Assembly (NCBI GenBank): GCA_018065765.1
Contig: JAGHSR010000020.1
Span: 1 to 9,025, forward strand
DNA: 9,025 nucleotides
Direction of reading: 5' to 3'
Source: Candidatus Colicola coprequi
Lineage (GTDB): Bacteria > Bacteroidota > Bacteroidia > Bacteroidales > Paludibacteraceae
The notes below the pieces were generated by a model. It was not told the DNA's origin, did no database searches, and saw only the letters and a list, made by a program, of their open reading frames with translations. Positions 1-5,106 of the stretch are shown in pieces (position 1 is the stretch's first letter; each line of letters opens with the position of its first letter). The translations under genes were made by a program, and so were the position numbers.

Positions 1-99
1 TGATATTCGGCGTCAGTCGATGGCAAAAGAATAATCTTTGCCACCTCCACCAGACATTCGGGGGAATTTCACACAGCGAAAGGCGGCGTCCGAATATCA
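1..99. repeat. 99-bp palindromic element with nested hairpin
   Basis: The ends form a perfect 10-bp inverted repeat, TGATATTCGG at 1-10 and CCGAATATCA at 90-99. Inside is a second hairpin, GGCAAAAGA (22-30), loop ATAA, TCTTTGCC (35-42), with one bulged A. The element starts exactly at the window edge, so the outer stem may extend further left. No T-run follows either arm, so it does not look like an intrinsic terminator. Short open frames cross it on both strands but none is recognisable. It may be a dispersed palindromic repeat or part of a structured RNA; the sequence alone does not decide. Confidence 0.5.
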
Positions 100-120
100 A
101 TATTTCAAAGATCATTTTTT

Positions 121-188
121 TGCCAAGGATAGGCAACTATCCTCAACTATATGGGGTTACGGCTGGGAGCTTGCTCACAAGCAGTAAC
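121..188. repeat. Two adjacent stem-loops
   Basis: The first stem-loop pairs AGGATA (126-131) with TATCCT (138-143) around GGCAAC. An alternative pairing is TGCC (121-124) with GGCA (132-135). The second is nested: GTTAC (156-160) pairs with GTAAC (184-188), enclosing GCTTG (169-173) paired with CAAGC (178-182) around CTCA. The GCTTG/CAAGC core recalls the inner stem of elements A and B further right. Function is unknown. Confidence 0.35.
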
Positions 189-206
189 TATATTTGTTGT
201 TTCAAA

Positions 207-283
207 ATGCGGGCTTCGCTTGTCTGGTGATTCAGGCTCTCGCAATGCCTCCTTGTTCCTAACAAGCACATTGAAGCCCGCAT
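207..283 (-). repeat. Element A: three-stem palindromic repeat
   Basis: P1 is a perfect 11-bp stem, ATGCGGGCTTC (207-217) with GAAGCCCGCAT (273-283). P2 pairs GCTTGT (218-223) with ACAAGC (262-267). P3 pairs AGGC (234-237) with GCCT (247-250) around nine bases. An alternative local hairpin is CTTGTT (252-257), loop CCT, AACAAG (261-266). Element B, 150 bp to the right, has the same stems in the same order. Positions 234-267 align without gaps to 384-417, with 27 of 34 bases identical by my count. Conserved architecture with changed bases suggests selection on structure, or an old duplication of a palindromic element. Strand is assigned by analogy with B. Confidence 0.55.
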
Positions 284-342
284 AAACTCCTGTTGCGTCT
301 ATGCGTCTGCAATTTTTTTAAAATAGGGAATATCCTATAGAA

Positions 343-433
343 TAAAAAACGCGGACTTGCACCTTTGCTTGTTCCGCATTTCGAGGCCTTCGCATTGCCT
401 AATTGTTTCAAACAAGCAACGCGAAGCCCACGC
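343..433 (-). repeat. Element B: three-stem repeat ending in a T-run
   Basis: This is a diverged copy of element A. On the minus strand P1 pairs CGTGGGCTTcGC (422-433) with GCAAGTCCGCG (350-360). It needs two G-U pairs and one bulge, which would be A-C mismatches on the plus strand. P2 pairs GCTTGTT with AACAAGC (411-417 and 367-373). P3 pairs AGGC (384-387) with GCCT (397-400) around nine bases, the same spacing as in A. On the minus strand P1 is followed directly by TTTTTT (344-349), so the element could act as a large terminator-like structure. Against a simple terminator, about 60 bases separate the two P1 arms. Confidence 0.55.
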
Positions 434-554
434 AAATATGTATATACGCGCGCCTTAGATAACTAAGGTGCAATATGGAATATACACATCCCGAGGACAT
501 CTACCGTTGCAATGTTTTGAAACAATATGTGAAAGTTGCGAAGTTTCGAAATGC
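376..554 (-). repeat. Long imperfect inverted repeat
   Basis: Four collinear helices join a left arm in element B to a right arm: GCATTTCGA (376-384) with 546-554, CTTCGCA (388-394) with 537-543, ATTGTTTC (402-409) with 519-526, and GCAACG (416-421) with 505-510. That is 30 paired bases in arms of about 46-50. Towards the centre, 438-446 pairs with 481-489, with one G-U if read on the minus strand. The apex is a 9-bp hairpin, GCGCCTTAG (450-458), loop ATAA, CTAAGGTGC (463-471); its single wobble works only on the plus strand. These helices compete with P2 and P3 of element B. Confidence 0.6.
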
Positions 555-700
555 CAAAACAGAGCATCATATAGACGCCTTTATCAATATGTCTGCAACC
601 CCACCCACGAATGCTAACGTAATGCTACAGGCACCGCAGACATCCCTGCGTGAGCTTGCGATCGTACTTTGGTATACATATAATACACCAAAATATCGCA

Positions 701-731
701 CAAAGATACAAATAATTTTGTAGTTAACAAA
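701..731 (-). promoter_or_regulatory. Bacteroidota promoter, leftward
   Basis: Read on the minus strand this is TTTG (728-731), a 19-bp spacer and TATCTTTG (701-708). It matches the TTTG/TAnnTTTG consensus of the Bacteroidota primary sigma factor exactly. The predicted start is near 694. No protein gene follows on this strand, which is the main reason to suspect an RNA gene in 343-694. Confidence 0.55.
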
Positions 732-1047
732 ATATTTTCGATGTTTTCACTTAAAAAATAAAAATTTAAAAGCAAAACGAAAGGATTTTACGTAAATTCT
801 ACCCGCAAAACTTGCATAATTCAAAAAAATGTTGTATCTTATCACCCGAAAGTTCTGACACAGCGTTGAGTGGTAAATGAGATGCCGGATGAAAAATTGA
901 CCATCCCTATGACCAAAATAAAACCAACCAGTCTTGTTCTCTGTAAAAACATCTAAGTTAATGTCGCAGGTGCAGAGGTAAAGTAAGATGAACAATAAAA
1001 CAAACTACACAAGAGAATCTGAGCCTGTTGTGTGTACGTTAGGGGTT

Positions 1048-1060
1048 GTGGTTGGTGGTT
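1048..1060 (+). repeat. GT-rich 13-mer, first copy
   Basis: GTGGTTGGTGGTT occurs here and again at 2415-2427, between psd and deoC. Both copies sit in longer runs of TGG/GTT triplets. Similar TTAGTGGTTGG-type runs are, as I recall, common in Bacteroidales intergenic DNA. Whether they do anything is not shown by the sequence. Confidence 0.6.
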
Positions 1061-1074
1061 CTGTTGTTCTAGAT

Positions 1075-1148
1075 CGCTGCGCTGTAGGAGGTAAGACCGC
1101 TGCGCTGCTATAGGAAGTATAGATTGATGGTGCTACTATAGGAAGTAT
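1075..1148 (+). repeat. Interleaved short direct repeats
   Basis: CGCTGCGCTG occurs at 1075-1084 and 1098-1107. CTATAGGAAGTAT occurs at 1108-1120 and 1136-1148. A variant TAGGAGGTA lies at 1085-1093, so the motif TAGGARGTA is present three times. This resembles a decayed minisatellite of roughly 23-28 bp units. No coding frame explains the repetition. Confidence 0.65.
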
Positions 1149-1183
1149 TAGGAGGGGGGGTAGCAGAAGATTGGCATAAAAAC

Positions 1184-1204
1184 AAAAAAAGAGATTGCTC
1201 TCTT
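1184..1204 (-). terminator. Intrinsic terminator of tRNA-Pro
   Basis: On the minus strand AAGAGA, loop GCAA and TCTCTT form a 6-bp stem (1189-1204), followed by a run of T (1184-1190) and more T beyond. It lies seven bases downstream of the tRNA 3' end. Confidence 0.7.
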
Positions 1205-1210
1205 ATTTTG

Positions 1211-1284
1211 TCGGGATGACAAGATTTGAACTTGCGACCTCCGGTCCCCCAGACCGTTGCGCTACCGGACTGCGCCACATCCCG
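1211..1284 (-). tRNA. tRNA-Pro, anticodon GGG
   Basis: The minus strand folds as a 74-nt tRNA. The acceptor stem CGGGATG pairs with CATCCCG, with A as discriminator base. The D arm is GCGC-AGTCCGGTA-GCGC. The anticodon stem-loop has T33 and GGG at 34-36, followed by G37. The T arm is GCAAG-TTCAAAT-CTTGT. The top pair of the anticodon stem (27-43) is an A-G mismatch. CCA is not encoded, so it must be added after transcription. GGG with wobble reads CCC and CCU proline codons. It stands alone, with two candidate promoters to the right and a terminator to the left. Confidence 0.95.
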
Positions 1285-1305
1285 TTCGTCGTCGCAACTA
1301 CATCG

Positions 1306-1335
1306 CAAAGGTTGATTGCCACTTCGTTTAATCAA
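1306..1335 (-). promoter_or_regulatory. Proximal tRNA-Pro promoter candidate
   Basis: Minus strand TTG (1333-1335), a 19-bp spacer and AACCTTTG (1306-1313). This is one base from the TAnnTTTG consensus. It would start transcription about 15 nt before the tRNA, a typical distance. A 7-bp inverted repeat, GTTGATT (1311-1317) with AATCAAC (1330-1336), overlaps both boxes. Confidence 0.45.
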
Positions 1336-1432
1336 CAGGCGAGTTGTGCTCCTCCTCTTCGAAAAACCTCTCACGAGCTTTTTTGAGTCCCCTCCCCAAA
1401 AGGGGAAAGACATTCTTGCTCGAAAGCGGGTG

Positions 1433-1464
1433 CAAAGGTACTGCTTTTATTTGATACCGCCAAA
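1433..1464 (-). promoter_or_regulatory. Distal promoter upstream of tRNA-Pro
   Basis: Minus strand TTTG (1461-1464), a 20-bp spacer and TACCTTTG (1433-1440), an exact consensus match. The start would lie near 1426, giving a leader of about 140 nt before the tRNA. The leader contains CCCC-AAAA-GGGG (1394-1405). It also has an open frame from ATG at 1413 that runs straight through the tRNA and is probably not translated. Confidence 0.7.
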
Positions 1465-1472
1465 TATTTTTT

Positions 1473-1504
1473 GAAAAAAATAGCCCCTATAGAAAATATA
1501 GCTA
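1473..1504 (-). terminator. Weak intrinsic terminator after deoC
   Basis: On the minus strand TAGC-TATA (1497-1504) pairs with TATA and GCTA (1481-1491), with an unpaired GGG bulge. A run of T follows (1474-1480). It lies 15 bp beyond the deoC stop. The stem is AT-rich and bulged, so strength is uncertain. Confidence 0.45.
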
Positions 1505-1518
1505 GTATAAAAGTTTCC

Positions 1519-2391
1519 TTAAAAATATTTGGTTTCTGTGACAACGATGCTGGTGAGCAGGTTGTTTGCCAGTCTGCTTGCTCCGAAGCGGAATGAGCGG
1601 TTGTTGAGCCAATCCTGTCCTAAAATCTCCTTAACAAGCGTGTAGTGTTGTACAGCTTCGTCAGTGGTGCTGACACCACCGGCAGGTTTGAAGCAAACTT
1701 TGTTGCCGGTACGTGCCTGCCAAGCCTTGATGGCTGAGCACATAACAAAAGTAGCTTCGGGGGTGGCATTGACTTTGATTTTTCCGGTAGATGTTTTGAT
1801 GAAGTCTGCCCCAGCAGCCATAGCCAGGATAGAAGCTTTCCAGATGTTCTCGGCAGTAGCCAAAGCACCTGTTTCCAGAATAACCTTGAGATGGTGTTCG
1901 CCGCACACGGCTTTAAGTTCGCTGATTTCGTCGAAGACCTCCTGATAACGTTCTTCGAGGAACTTGCCCACAGAGATGACAACGTCTATCTCAGTTGCTC
2001 CAGCCTTGAGTGCCAAAGCAGTTTCGGCAACTTTGACCTCGATAAAAGTTTGCGAAGCGGGGAAGCCGGCACTGACACAAGCTACCTCTATTTGCTTCGG
2101 CAGGTTTTGGCGTGCCACATCAGCCAAAGCGGGATAGACACACATGGCAGCTACGTTGGGTAGGTTAGGGAAGTGCTTGGCAAAGTCGGTAACTTTGTGC
2201 GCCATACTCTCCACTTTAGCTACGGTATCTTCTCCGTTCAAGGTGGTTAAATCTATCTGGTTGAGGCATTGTTTCCAAACCTCAATGTTGTTGTTTTCAG
2301 CAAAGTGCTCGTTCAAAATATTGACAGTTGCATCATGCACCTGTTCATCAGTCATGGTAAAAGGATACTGAGCAAATAGTTCTTTAAACAT
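1519..2391 (-). CDS. deoC: Deoxyribose-phosphate aldolase
   Basis: This 290-residue class I aldolase (DERA) cleaves 2-deoxyribose 5-phosphate to acetaldehyde and glyceraldehyde 3-phosphate. It ends cytoplasmic deoxynucleoside breakdown. The Schiff-base lysine is K199 in GADFIKTSTGK, the partner lysine is K235 in CFKPAGG, and the acidic residue is D136 in EIDVVI. Their spacing matches the E. coli triad. C84 in MCVYP corresponds to the conserved CVYP strand. The protein is somewhat longer than the roughly 220-260 residues of the commonest forms, mainly through an N-terminal helical extension, which is usual for the longer DERA subfamily. It is the last gene of the pyrE operon, 34 bp after psd. 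That gap is filled by a GT-rich repeat and has no visible promoter or Shine-Dalgarno. No other deo genes are in view. Confidence 0.95.
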   Translation of the reverse strand: MFKELFAQYPFTMTDEQVHDATVNILNEHFAENNNIEVWKQCLNQIDLTTLNGEDTVAKVESMAHKVTDFAKHFPNLPNVAAMCVYPALADVARQNLPKQIEVACVSAGFPASQTFIEVKVAETALALKAGATEIDVVISVGKFLEERYQEVFDEISELKAVCGEHHLKVILETGALATAENIWKASILAMAAGADFIKTSTGKIKVNATPEATFVMCSAIKAWQARTGNKVCFKPAGGVSTTDEAVQHYTLVKEILGQDWLNNRSFRFGASRLANNLLTSIVVTETKYF

Positions 2392-2402
2392 AATTGTAGG
2401 TA

Positions 2403-2427
2403 TGTTGGTGGTTAGTGGTTGGTGGTT
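2403..2427 (+). repeat. GT-rich repeat between psd and deoC
   Basis: Two tandem copies of TTGGTGGTTAG-like sequence fill most of the 34-bp gap and run into the psd stop codon. The 13-mer GTGGTTGGTGGTT (2415-2427) is identical to 1048-1060. On the transcript it is a C/A-rich, unstructured spacer. Confidence 0.6.
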
Positions 2428-3121
2428 AGTTATTCAAGCGGCCAATAATGGTTTCGTTGCCTCGTACGGGTTCACCCACAGCGACAAACATCTCTGTATT
2501 TACCGGCAGGTACATGTCCACGCGTGAGCCCAACTTGATAAATCCCATATGTTCGTTTCGATGGCATTGGTGGCCGGGTTTGGCATAAGTGACAATGCGG
2601 CGCGCCATAGCCCCAGCTATCTGACGGACGGCAACCTGCACTTTGGATGGTGTCTCTATCACCACAAGACTGCGTTCGTTTTCGGTAGATGACTTAGGCA
2701 ACCATGCTCCTTTGTGACGTCCTTTTTGGTGCTCGCTAACCAATATATTGCCCTCAATGGGATACCAGTTGGCATGCACATTAAAGGGTGACATGAAAAT
2801 ACTAACTTGCAGTCGTTCCTCGTGAAAATACTCGTTCTCCATAGTAGGTTCTATGACCACCACATGTCCATCCGCCGGGGCTATCAAGAAATTGGGGTCT
2901 TCCACCTCCAGTACGCGAACAGGGCTGCGAAAGAAATAGGTGGTGAATACCAACAAGAGTGCAGATAGTACCAGTATTAGGGCAAAAATCCAGTGCTGGT
3001 CGGGTAGCAGTACAAATAGCAATACTTCCAATACAAAAATAACAAGTATTAAACCTATGATGGCATTTCTCCCTTCTCGATGAATGCGGGGGACGTGATG
3101 TCTTTTTTTTGAGGCTGACAT
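2426..3121 (-). CDS. psd: Phosphatidylserine decarboxylase (short PSD-A type)
   Basis: Pyruvoyl-dependent membrane enzyme that converts phosphatidylserine to phosphatidylethanolamine. At 231 residues it belongs to the short form. Two hydrophobic segments at about 20-39 and 44-64 anchor it in the inner membrane. The catalytic core follows: APADG (81-85, D84), FMSPFNVHANWYP (H116), and the self-cleavage site KLGSR (196-200). S199 would become the pyruvoyl group on the new alpha chain. D84, H116 and S199 fit the Asp-His-Ser triad known for the family. The gene lies 25 bp downstream of the SRPBCC gene in the pyrE operon. The usual neighbour, phosphatidylserine synthase, is not in the window. The start ATG at 3121 precedes a basic, His-rich leader and is the only sensible start. 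Nothing looks damaged. Confidence 0.94.
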   Translation of the reverse strand: MSASKKRHHVPRIHREGRNAIIGLILVIFVLEVLLFVLLPDQHWIFALILVLSALLLVFTTYFFRSPVRVLEVEDPNFLIAPADGHVVVIEPTMENEYFHEERLQVSIFMSPFNVHANWYPIEGNILVSEHQKGRHKGAWLPKSSTENERSLVVIETPSKVQVAVRQIAGAMARRIVTYAKPGHQCHRNEHMGFIKLGSRVDMYLPVNTEMFVAVGEPVRGNETIIGRLNN

Positions 3122-3146
3122 AAGTGTTTAAGGTATGTTTTGTTAG

Positions 3147-3593
3147 TTATAGCCACTGATTGTATGGGAATTGGGCAAGCATTTGTGCAGCTCGGTCCAA
3201 TCCTTCTTGTAGTTTTTTGTCAAGCATCATACGGAACATCATAGGGATATCCGCCTTGAGTGTGAGACGAATACGGGTGTCGCAATCGCTGACCTGTTTG
3301 AGTTGAATCCAGAAGTTCCCCGCCATGGGCAGTCCTTGACAACCGAACTTGATGGTATCGTTCTCTATTCTATCTACGATAGAGATAGTGAGTTTCTGTC
3401 CTAATCCGTCCACTTTGATGCGTACCGAGTCTGCATTAGCCTCTATCTCTTGCACTTTGTCAGAGGGGATGAGATCTTTGACACGGTTGATATTCTCCAA
3501 GTTGCTCAATACCATATATATCGCGTGCGCGTTAGTAGGGGCAGAGCATATTTGGCTCTCGTATTTAGTTTCATTCATACTCATATCCTCCAT
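3147..3593 (-). CDS. SRPBCC (START/polyketide cyclase-like) protein
   Basis: A 148-residue soluble protein with the size and pattern of the SRPBCC helix-grip fold. It has an N-terminal helix-strand region, alternating beta strands (about 56-75, 79-85, 92-100, 105-115), and a long C-terminal helix (about 122-143) that would close a hydrophobic pocket. Such proteins bind lipids or small hydrophobic ligands; no ligand can be named here. From memory, a protein of this kind follows pyrE in many Bacteroidales, so the neighbourhood is conserved. Only 3 bp separate it from the pyrE stop, suggesting translational coupling. ATG codons at 3593, 3584 and 3578 are all possible starts. I chose the first because it is nearest the pyrE stop; the third would fit a shorter homologue equally well. 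No signal peptide or membrane segment is seen. Confidence 0.8.
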   Translation of the reverse strand: MEDMSMNETKYESQICSAPTNAHAIYMVLSNLENINRVKDLIPSDKVQEIEANADSVRIKVDGLGQKLTISIVDRIENDTIKFGCQGLPMAGNFWIQLKQVSDCDTRIRLTLKADIPMMFRMMLDKKLQEGLDRAAQMLAQFPYNQWL

Positions 3594-3596
3594 TGT

Positions 3597-4226
3597 TTAT
3601 TTACCCCACTGCGATGGCGCTTTGTGCCACTCGTGCAGGATGTGAATGTCCTCTTCGGAGAACAAGTTGATAGCTTTAGCTTGCTCAATGAGTGCATCGA
3701 AATTAGTTAGTGACAAAAACTCCACACCGGCAGCGTTGATGCGTTTGACAGCTGATGGCAGATGATAGTCGAAGATAGTAACTACTCCCAATACGTTGCA
3801 ACCGTTGCTTTGTACGGCTTCGATGACTTTCTGTACGTTGGAACCCACATTGACCTGATTCTCAATGATCACCACATTTTGGTGCGGGCGCAAGTCACCT
3901 TCCACCTGATTTTCCAGTCCGTGATCCTTGGGCATAGGATGCACATAAACAAAAGGTAAAGCCAACTCCTCAGCCACCAGTACTCCATGAGCAATGGCAT
4001 TGGTAGCGATGCCGGCAATGACGTCTGCATCGGGGAAATATTCCGCTACACGATGTGATAACTCCAACTTAAAGAAATTACGCACGTTGGGATAGGAAAG
4101 TATCTTGCGGTCATCCAAATAGATGGGGGATTTCCATCCATTTGCCCACGTGAACGGACTGAGCGTCTGCACACGAAAGGCCTTGAGACCCAGTAGTTTT
4201 TTGGCTATAATTTTTTCTAATTCCAT
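3597..4226 (-). CDS. pyrE: Orotate phosphoribosyltransferase homologue, unusual PRPP loop
   Basis: A 209-residue type I phosphoribosyltransferase. PyrE joins orotate to PRPP in UMP synthesis. Family features are FTWANGWKSPIYLDDRK (25-41), the GIATNAIAHG turn (72-81) and the flexible-loop KDHG (100-103). The PRPP signature is abnormal. Where relatives read roughly EDLISTGGS, this protein has ENQVNVGSN (122-130): the second acidic residue is N123 and the Thr/Gly phosphate loop is largely replaced. The Arg before the KDHG loop is H96. The frame is intact and the rest is well conserved, so this is not simple decay. The SRPBCC neighbour suggests it is the normal pyrE locus. It may have changed activity, or another PyrE may exist elsewhere. 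The start at 4226 is chosen because upstream codons would cover the promoter and the lipoprotein stop. Confidence 0.85.
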   Translation of the reverse strand: MELEKIIAKKLLGLKAFRVQTLSPFTWANGWKSPIYLDDRKILSYPNVRNFFKLELSHRVAEYFPDADVIAGIATNAIAHGVLVAEELALPFVYVHPMPKDHGLENQVEGDLRPHQNVVIIENQVNVGSNVQKVIEAVQSNGCNVLGVVTIFDYHLPSAVKRINAAGVEFLSLTNFDALIEQAKAINLFSEEDIHILHEWHKAPSQWGK

Positions 4227-4270
4227 AATAATAAGTATAGTGTTTAGGTAATTTGTTTGTAAAATTTGGG

Positions 4271-4302
4271 CAAAGGTACTACTAAAAAATGGTATTGGCA
4301 AA
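4271..4302 (-). promoter_or_regulatory. Promoter of the pyrE operon
   Basis: Minus strand TTTG (4299-4302), a 20-bp spacer and TACCTTTG (4271-4278), an exact consensus match. The start is predicted near 4264, giving a leader of about 38 nt that is A/T-rich with no Shine-Dalgarno. The -33 box begins just 3 bp past the stop codon of the upstream lipoprotein gene. Confidence 0.8.
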
Positions 4303-4305
4303 TTT

Positions 4306-5007
4306 TTATTGCAAATCGTGGTGTTTTTGAAATTTTTGTATTTGCAGAGAGGCCACTCGAATGGCGCGTTCCAACTGGTCGATATCATTCATAAGGACAG
4401 CTAGTTGATACGTATCAGTAAGAGCCTGTTTTTCCTGTTGATTGAGGTAGTATTGCACGCAATTTTTTCCATCCATTGTCACGCGAATGCGCTCTTGGGC
4501 ATGGGAGGATACAAAATGCAGGATGTCGATGGCGTCCTGTGATTCTACGGTAAGAATCTCGTGCCAACCTTCAGCTTCAAAAGCATGGTTGCTCCCCTCC
4601 TTTTCTATGTATAGGTCGCCCACCGAGAGGCGTACGTGCAGTTGATTTTGAGGATGGGCACCGTAATAGAAGCACTGAATGGTGGTTTTGCGGTTGTCGG
4701 AGACGTATGCTTGCAGGAAATTGCGGGAGGTATTGCTGCCGGTGGTCAACAGCCGATGTACGTAGTGGCCATAGTCTTCAAAGTCCTCGTTTTTTTCGTA
4801 GCGAAACAGTTTGAGCTGTTCGTCCGACTGTGGCAGGAGAGTTTGTAAGATGGAGTCGGAGTAACGTAGCGTTTGTTGCGCCTGACAATATTCAACACTA
4901 TCTTGATGTTGTTTCTCAAGACGGAGCAGTTCCACCTTGGACGGTTTGTGTGTGCACGACAAGAGAGTTGCACACGCGATAAAGAGGGAAAATGCGAATT
5001 TCTGCAT
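4306..5007 (-). CDS. Putative lipoprotein of unknown function
   Basis: A 233-residue protein with a short lipoprotein signal peptide: basic start MQK, hydrophobic stretch, lipobox LLSC with the lipidated Cys at 18. The mature part begins with a charged helical region rich in Glu, Gln and Leu (about 25-60). A mixed domain rich in beta-type segments follows (about 75-185). It ends in a second helical stretch (about 190-233) that could form a coiled coil. I do not recognise the family. Start 5007 is preferred over an in-frame ATG at 5058 because it gives a proper signal peptide and lies about 15 nt after the predicted transcription start. Its promoter is divergent from that of the OmpA/TPR lipoprotein gene. 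A separate promoter follows for pyrE, so read-through into pyrE is possible but not required. Confidence 0.8.
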   Translation of the reverse strand: MQKFAFSLFIACATLLSCTHKPSKVELLRLEKQHQDSVEYCQAQQTLRYSDSILQTLLPQSDEQLKLFRYEKNEDFEDYGHYVHRLLTTGSNTSRNFLQAYVSDNRKTTIQCFYYGAHPQNQLHVRLSVGDLYIEKEGSNHAFEAEGWHEILTVESQDAIDILHFVSSHAQERIRVTMDGKNCVQYYLNQQEKQALTDTYQLAVLMNDIDQLERAIRVASLQIQKFQKHHDLQ

Positions 5008-5028
5008 ATGCGAACACGAATTAGGCTG

Positions 5029-5059
5029 CAAAAGTAGTAAAAAAATGCGATTTTTCAAA
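5029..5059 (-). promoter_or_regulatory. Promoter of the minus-strand lipoprotein gene
   Basis: Minus strand TTTG (5056-5059), a 19-bp spacer and TACTTTTG (5029-5036), an exact consensus match. The start is predicted near 5022, leaving a leader of about 15 nt. This supports the ATG at 5007. Confidence 0.7.
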
Positions 5060-5074
5060 AAAAAAACTCAAAAA

Positions 5075-5106
5075 GTTGCGCGTTTGCAAAAAAATGAGTA
5101 ATTTTG
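5075..5106 (+). promoter_or_regulatory. Promoter of the OmpA/TPR-mutL cluster
   Basis: GTTG (5075-5078), a 20-bp spacer and TAATTTTG (5099-5106). The -7 box is exact and the -33 box has TTG. The start is near 5113, giving a leader of about 60 nt that is A-rich, weakly structured and lacks a Shine-Dalgarno. This is typical of strongly translated Bacteroidota messages. Confidence 0.7.

Larger units (their letters stand above)
343..694 (-). ncRNA. Candidate structured non-coding RNA, about 350 nt
   Basis: This is an inference from three observations. A consensus leftward promoter (701-731) would start transcription near 694. From there a string of stems follows: TTGGTGTA with TATACCAA (684-691 with 669-676, one G-U), ATGTCTGC with GCAGACAT (636-643 with 589-596), the long inverted repeat at 376-554, and element B. 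The minus strand then reads TTTTTT at 349-344, a plausible 3' end. Four of the five wobble positions I found pair only on the minus strand. I looked for RNase P, tmRNA, SRP and 6S signatures and recognised none. Transcription might instead continue into element A, making this the leader of a gene left of the window. Confidence 0.4.
732..1180. other. Gene-free stretch
   Basis: About 450 bases without a supported gene. The left part (732-840) is very AT-rich. A weak plus-strand promoter-like pair occurs at TTG 812-814 and TATCTTAT 835-842 with a 20-bp spacer. It is followed by a 24-codon open frame at 882-956 that I do not recognise. An 82-codon minus frame at 747-995 has no promoter and no familiar motif. 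The right part holds GT-rich and direct repeats, listed separately. It may be decayed sequence. Confidence 0.6.

Noticed and set aside
2..34. Possible 3' end of a plus-strand gene ending in RRQSMAKE
   Set aside because: Only about ten codons are visible and they lie within the 99-bp palindrome; too little to support a gene.
207..433. Integron attC sites
   Set aside because: The elements are palindromic and of suitable size, but no GTTRRRY/RYYYAAC core pair occurs at their ends and no integrase is in view.
207..433. CRISPR array
   Set aside because: Only two diverged copies, internally palindromic over their full length, with no regular spacers and no cas gene.
475..723. 82-codon plus-strand open frame
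   Set aside because: No recognisable domain and no upstream promoter. It starts 4 bp after a hairpin, contains an inverted partner of element B and is opposed by a consensus minus promoter.
747..995. 82-codon minus-strand open frame
   Set aside because: AT-rich composition, Phe/Tyr-rich translation with no known motif, no promoter found, and no conserved neighbour.
1108..1413. 101-codon minus frame through tRNA-Pro
   Set aside because: It runs straight through the tRNA gene and its terminator, so it is a by-product of the tRNA sequence.
4227..4388. 54-codon N-terminal extension of PyrE
   Set aside because: It would cover the operon promoter and the 3' end of the lipoprotein gene, and has no similarity to PyrE; the start at 4226 gives normal length.
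5008..5058. 17-codon upstream extension of the minus lipoprotein
   Set aside because: It would begin inside the -33 box of the gene's own promoter and spoil the signal peptide.
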